A stretch of 64,000 nucleotides of DNA from the NCBI RefSeq assembly GCF_007667425.1, contig NZ_VDRC01000001.1:1-64000 (forward strand), read 5' to 3'. Every line of letters begins with the position of its first letter. The stretch's first letter is position 1. This document shows positions 61,473-64,000 of this stretch, piece after piece. The notes under the pieces were generated by a model, which did no database searches, had not been told where the DNA came from, and saw nothing but the letters and a program-made list of their open reading frames with translations. The position numbers were made by a program, and so were the translations under genes. The DNA comes from Microbacterium sp. 1.5R. GTDB taxonomy: Bacteria > Actinomycetota > Actinomycetes > Actinomycetales > Microbacteriaceae.

Positions 61473-62519
61473 ATGGAAAACGTCACCATCGTCGGCACCG
61501 AAGCAGGAGTCCTGGTACTCGCCACCGAGTCGGGCGAGCGCTTCGCGCTGCCCATCGACGACGTGCTGCACCGGGAGATCCGCCGGGCGACGAAGCAGAG
61601 CGAGCCGACGACCCAGAAGCTCGCCGCGAGCCCGCGTGACATCCAGGCGCAGATCCGCGCCGGCCTGACGGCCCCGGAGGTCGCCGAGCTCCTCGGCATC
61701 GACGTCGACGACGTCGAGCGCTTCGAGGGTCCTGTGCTCGCTGAGCGCGAGCACGTGATCGGGCAGGCTCTCGCCGTGCCCGTGCTCATCGGCAGCGACG
61801 TCGAGCCGGACGCGCAGCCCACGTTCGGCACCGCCATCCGCGCCAAGCTCTCCGACGTGCAGGCGTCGGCCGAACGATGGGCGAGCTGGAAGGAGGACCG
61901 CAGCTGGATCATCAAGCTCGAGTTCACAGCGAACGAGGTCGACCACGACGCTCGCTGGTCGTTCGATCCGCGCCGCAGCGCCCTCGCGCCTCTCAACGCC
62001 GACGCCACCCAGCTGTCGCGCCAGGGTTCGCTGCCGGAAGGACTCATCCCCCGGCTCCGCGCGGTCGAGTCCGAGCGCACCACCTCGCCGTATAAGGACG
62101 ACAGCCGTTTCGACTCCGGCGCCTTCGGTCCGCGTCTCGTGCCTGCCACGGCGACGGATGCGGAGGGCGACGAGCTGTCGCAGCCTGAGCGCTCGTCGTC
62201 GGCGGTGCAGGATGCCGCGACGAAGCGGGCCCCGGAGTCCACGAACACGAGCCCCGAGACCGCCGATCTGCTGGAGGCGCTCCGTCGCCGCCGCGGCCAG
62301 CGCGAAGCCGCTCCGCTTCTGGACGAGCCCGAAGCCGACGAGCCGGACTCGAGCCCCATCGCGTTGTTCGACGCTTTCGAGACGAGCGAGCCCGAGTCCG
62401 ACGAACCGGAACCTGAGCCCTCTCCTGAGCCGTCGAACGACGGCAGCGGTCGCCGCCGTCGCCGCAACGCCATGCCGTCGTGGGATGAGATCGTCTTCGG
62501 CGCCCGCACCGACGAGTGA
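61473..62519 (+). CDS. sepH: Septation protein SepH
   Basis: The 348-residue protein has the N-terminal SepH domain (TGVLVLATESGERFALPIDD; PRDIQAQIRAGLT and the HTH-like region), which stimulates FtsZ assembly in Streptomyces and mycobacteria. The C-terminal half is acidic and disordered. ATG 61473 with AGGGG upstream was preferred over 61446. Confidence 0.9.
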   Translation: MENVTIVGTEAGVLVLATESGERFALPIDDVLHREIRRATKQSEPTTQKLAASPRDIQAQIRAGLTAPEVAELLGIDVDDVERFEGPVLAEREHVIGQALAVPVLIGSDVEPDAQPTFGTAIRAKLSDVQASAERWASWKEDRSWIIKLEFTANEVDHDARWSFDPRRSALAPLNADATQLSRQGSLPEGLIPRLRAVESERTTSPYKDDSRFDSGAFGPRLVPATATDAEGDELSQPERSSSAVQDAATKRAPESTNTSPETADLLEALRRRRGQREAAPLLDEPEADEPDSSPIALFDAFETSEPESDEPEPEPSPEPSNDGSGRRRRRNAMPSWDEIVFGARTDE

Positions 62520-62546
62520 GCCCCCGCGGGTTCTCCGCTCAGCGCC

Positions 62547-63668
62547 TCAGCGGGCGAAGGCGCCGAGCCGGATGAGGGGCACCTGGCGCTCCTCCGGAGT
62601 CAGTCCGCCATGCTGCCCGACCATGCCCCGGCTGCGCTGATCGGCGGCGGTCCCGTCGTAGACGGCGACGTTGCCTCGCGAGATCACGAGCACGTCGCCG
62701 ATGCGGGAGACCGCGGCATCCGACACCACGGGGCCGAAGAGCCCTGCGGCCACGGCCTCTTCGCGGGTGCCGACGTCGGCGAACCCGTCGAGATCGCTGC
62801 GCCAGCGCGCCACGACCTCTGCGGCATCCGCGTCGGGTTCGAGGTAGGCGTGCAGCATGCGCGGCTCCCCGCCGAGATGACGCACGCCCGCGAGATGCTC
62901 TGCCTCGAGAACGACCTGACGGTGGGCCGGTACGTCGACCATCCCGTGGTCGGCGGTGACGAGCACGCCGACTCCCGGCGGCACCCGCACCGCGAGCGCG
63001 GCATCGATCTCCTCCAGCGCCGCGATCCAGTGAGCCGAGTCGACCCCGTATCGGTGGCCGGCCTTATCGACCTCCGGCAGATAGCAGTAGACGAGCGCGC
63101 CGGGGTGTCGTGCGGCGAGGTCGTATGCCGCGCGCACCCGATCCGCCGGCGTCTCGGCCGCGACGAACTCGGCTCCGCGCAGCGTCGCACGGGTGAAACC
63201 GCTCCGAGCGTAGGCGGCGACACCGACGGCGAACGCCGGGCGCCCCTGCGCTGAGGCGCGCTCGAACACCGTGGGAACCGCCTGCCAGGCAAGTGGATCG
63301 ACACCCTCGCTCTCCCACCCGGACAGCTGGTTGACCAGCAGATCGCGCTCGCGATCGAGCACCCGGTATCCGACGAGACCATGCTGGCCCGGCCAGGCGC
63401 CGGTGAGCAGGCTGGTGAGCGCTGCGGCCGTGGTCGACGGGAAGACGGTGTGCGCCACGTCTTTCCTGGCCATGCCGGCGGTCAGCGATCTGGCGTGTCC
63501 GGCATGAGCGCGCAGCGTGATCGCACCCAGCCCGTCCACCAGGACGAGCACGACCGACTCGGCCCGCGGAAGCACGTCCGAGTCGCCGCGGAGTGCGGCG
63601 AACAGGTCGTCCGCCACCCCGACGACGCTCCGGGCTGTGGCCGACTCGGGCGGTAGCATGAGGGACAT
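62547..63668 (-). CDS. Alkaline-phosphatase-superfamily (nucleotide pyrophosphatase) protein
   Basis: The 373-residue protein has the metal-site motifs: VLVDGLG with Asp, FPSTTAAA with the catalytic Thr, TADHGMVD and [10 protein letters not shown]. It hydrolyses phosphodiesters or phosphonates. ATG 63668 is the start; ATG 63659 is an alternative. Its start region faces the topoisomerase gene. Confidence 0.87.
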   Translation of the reverse strand: MSLMLPPESATARSVVGVADDLFAALRGDSDVLPRAESVVLVLVDGLGAITLRAHAGHARSLTAGMARKDVAHTVFPSTTAAALTSLLTGAWPGQHGLVGYRVLDRERDLLVNQLSGWESEGVDPLAWQAVPTVFERASAQGRPAFAVGVAAYARSGFTRATLRGAEFVAAETPADRVRAAYDLAARHPGALVYCYLPEVDKAGHRYGVDSAHWIAALEEIDAALAVRVPPGVGVLVTADHGMVDVPAHRQVVLEAEHLAGVRHLGGEPRMLHAYLEPDADAAEVVARWRSDLDGFADVGTREEAVAAGLFGPVVSDAAVSRIGDVLVISRGNVAVYDGTAADQRSRGMVGQHGGLTPEERQVPLIRLGAFAR

Positions 63669-63720
63669 CCGAGCCAGTCTGACACAGGCTCCGGTACGCC
63701 CTCAGCCCGCATCACCCAGG

Positions 63721-64000
63721 ATGGCCATGCCGAAGACCCCGCCGCCCGAGCTCGCCCCGGAGAGAATCCAGGACATCGATCTCGAGAGTGAGATGCAGGG
63801 GTCCTTCCTCGAGTACGCGTACTCCGTCATCTACTCCCGCGCCCTGCCCGATGCCCGCGACGGCCTCAAGCCCGTGCAGCGGCGCATCCTCTACCAGATG
63901 GCCGAGATGGGCCTCCGACCCGACCGCGGGCATGTCAAGAGCGCCCGCGTGGTCGGTGAGGTAATGGGAAAGCTGCACCCGCACGGCGATTCGGCGATCT
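63721..64000 (+). CDS. parC: DNA topoisomerase IV subunit A, N-terminal part
   Basis: The first 93 codons match the ParC/GyrA N-terminal domain: [31 protein letters not shown] and [15 protein letters not shown]. The catalytic Tyr and C-terminal domain lie beyond the window. The [14 protein letters not shown] region fits the ParC type of Microbacteriaceae. ATG 63721 has only a weak AGG upstream; ATG 63727 is possible. Confidence 0.9.
   Translation, partial: MAMPKTPPPELAPERIQDIDLESEMQGSFLEYAYSVIYSRALPDARDGLKPVQRRILYQMAEMGLRPDRGHVKSARVVGEVMGKLHPHGDSAI

Overview
The window is high-GC actinobacterial DNA, most likely from Microbacterium or a close relative in the Microbacteriaceae. The evidence is the conserved block dxs-acnA-DUF3159-DUF3710-dut-DUF3093-DUF4193-sepH-phosphatase-parC, the DUF7882-type genes, the Microbacterium-phage-like tail genes, and many genes with a -10 hexamer 6-7 nt before the start codon (leaderless transcription, common in actinobacteria). 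There is no 16S, so the genus call is inference.

Layout. (1) 1-10351, minus: one uninterrupted frame of at least 3,450 codons, a secreted giant protein with a signal peptide, a unique N-terminal domain and about 25 repeats of about 117 residues; its C-terminus lies outside the window. (2) 10.4-13.8 kb: a self-regulated TetR gene with a zinc alcohol dehydrogenase, then a four-gene minus-strand operon ending in a BLUF blue-light sensor. (3) 14233-29423: a 15.2-kb element integrated in the 3' end of a tRNA-Val gene, with 27-bp direct repeats as ends. It has integrase, an HTH/ImmA immunity pair, a hairpin-rich attenuator-like region, an excisionase-like protein, a RepA-like ATPase, small overlapping genes, a connector-like protein, two tandem minor-tail-protein paralogues and a ParB-like protein. 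I find no terminase, portal, capsid, tape-measure or lysis gene. Cargo includes a membrane fatty-acid desaturase and a second copy of the host DUF7882 gene pair. It is either a phage satellite or a strongly reduced prophage. (4) 29.4-29.96 kb: tRNA operon Gly-Cys-Val(GAC) on minus and tRNA-Val(CAC) on plus.

(5) 30.2-34.3 kb: an aldehyde-defence-like operon (small conserved protein, two formaldehyde-dehydrogenase-type enzymes, a DJ-1/PfpI protein, a TMEM175-like channel). (6) 34.5-46.95 kb: T5orf172 protein, SPW and Pr6Pr membrane proteins, PemK-like protein, AmtB with GlnR-like sites, ZapE, rhodanese and SufE, a hydrolase, DUF3000, an RNase D-type protein, then the fadA-fadB fatty-acid oxidation pair. 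(7) 47.1-53.4 kb: divergent locus around a 20-bp intergenic TetR operator: alkyl-DHAP-synthase-like flavoprotein, lipid kinase and cholesterol-oxidase-like GMC enzyme on one side, TetR and GlpD on the other; a plausible ether-lipid or glycerolipid pathway. (8) 53.5-64 kb: housekeeping genes ending in the start of topoisomerase IV subunit A.

Many genes overlap by 1-8 nt, so translational coupling is probably common. Gaps above 300 bases without a gene are 13752-14202, 16812-17370 and 24182-24631; each is described in the feature list.
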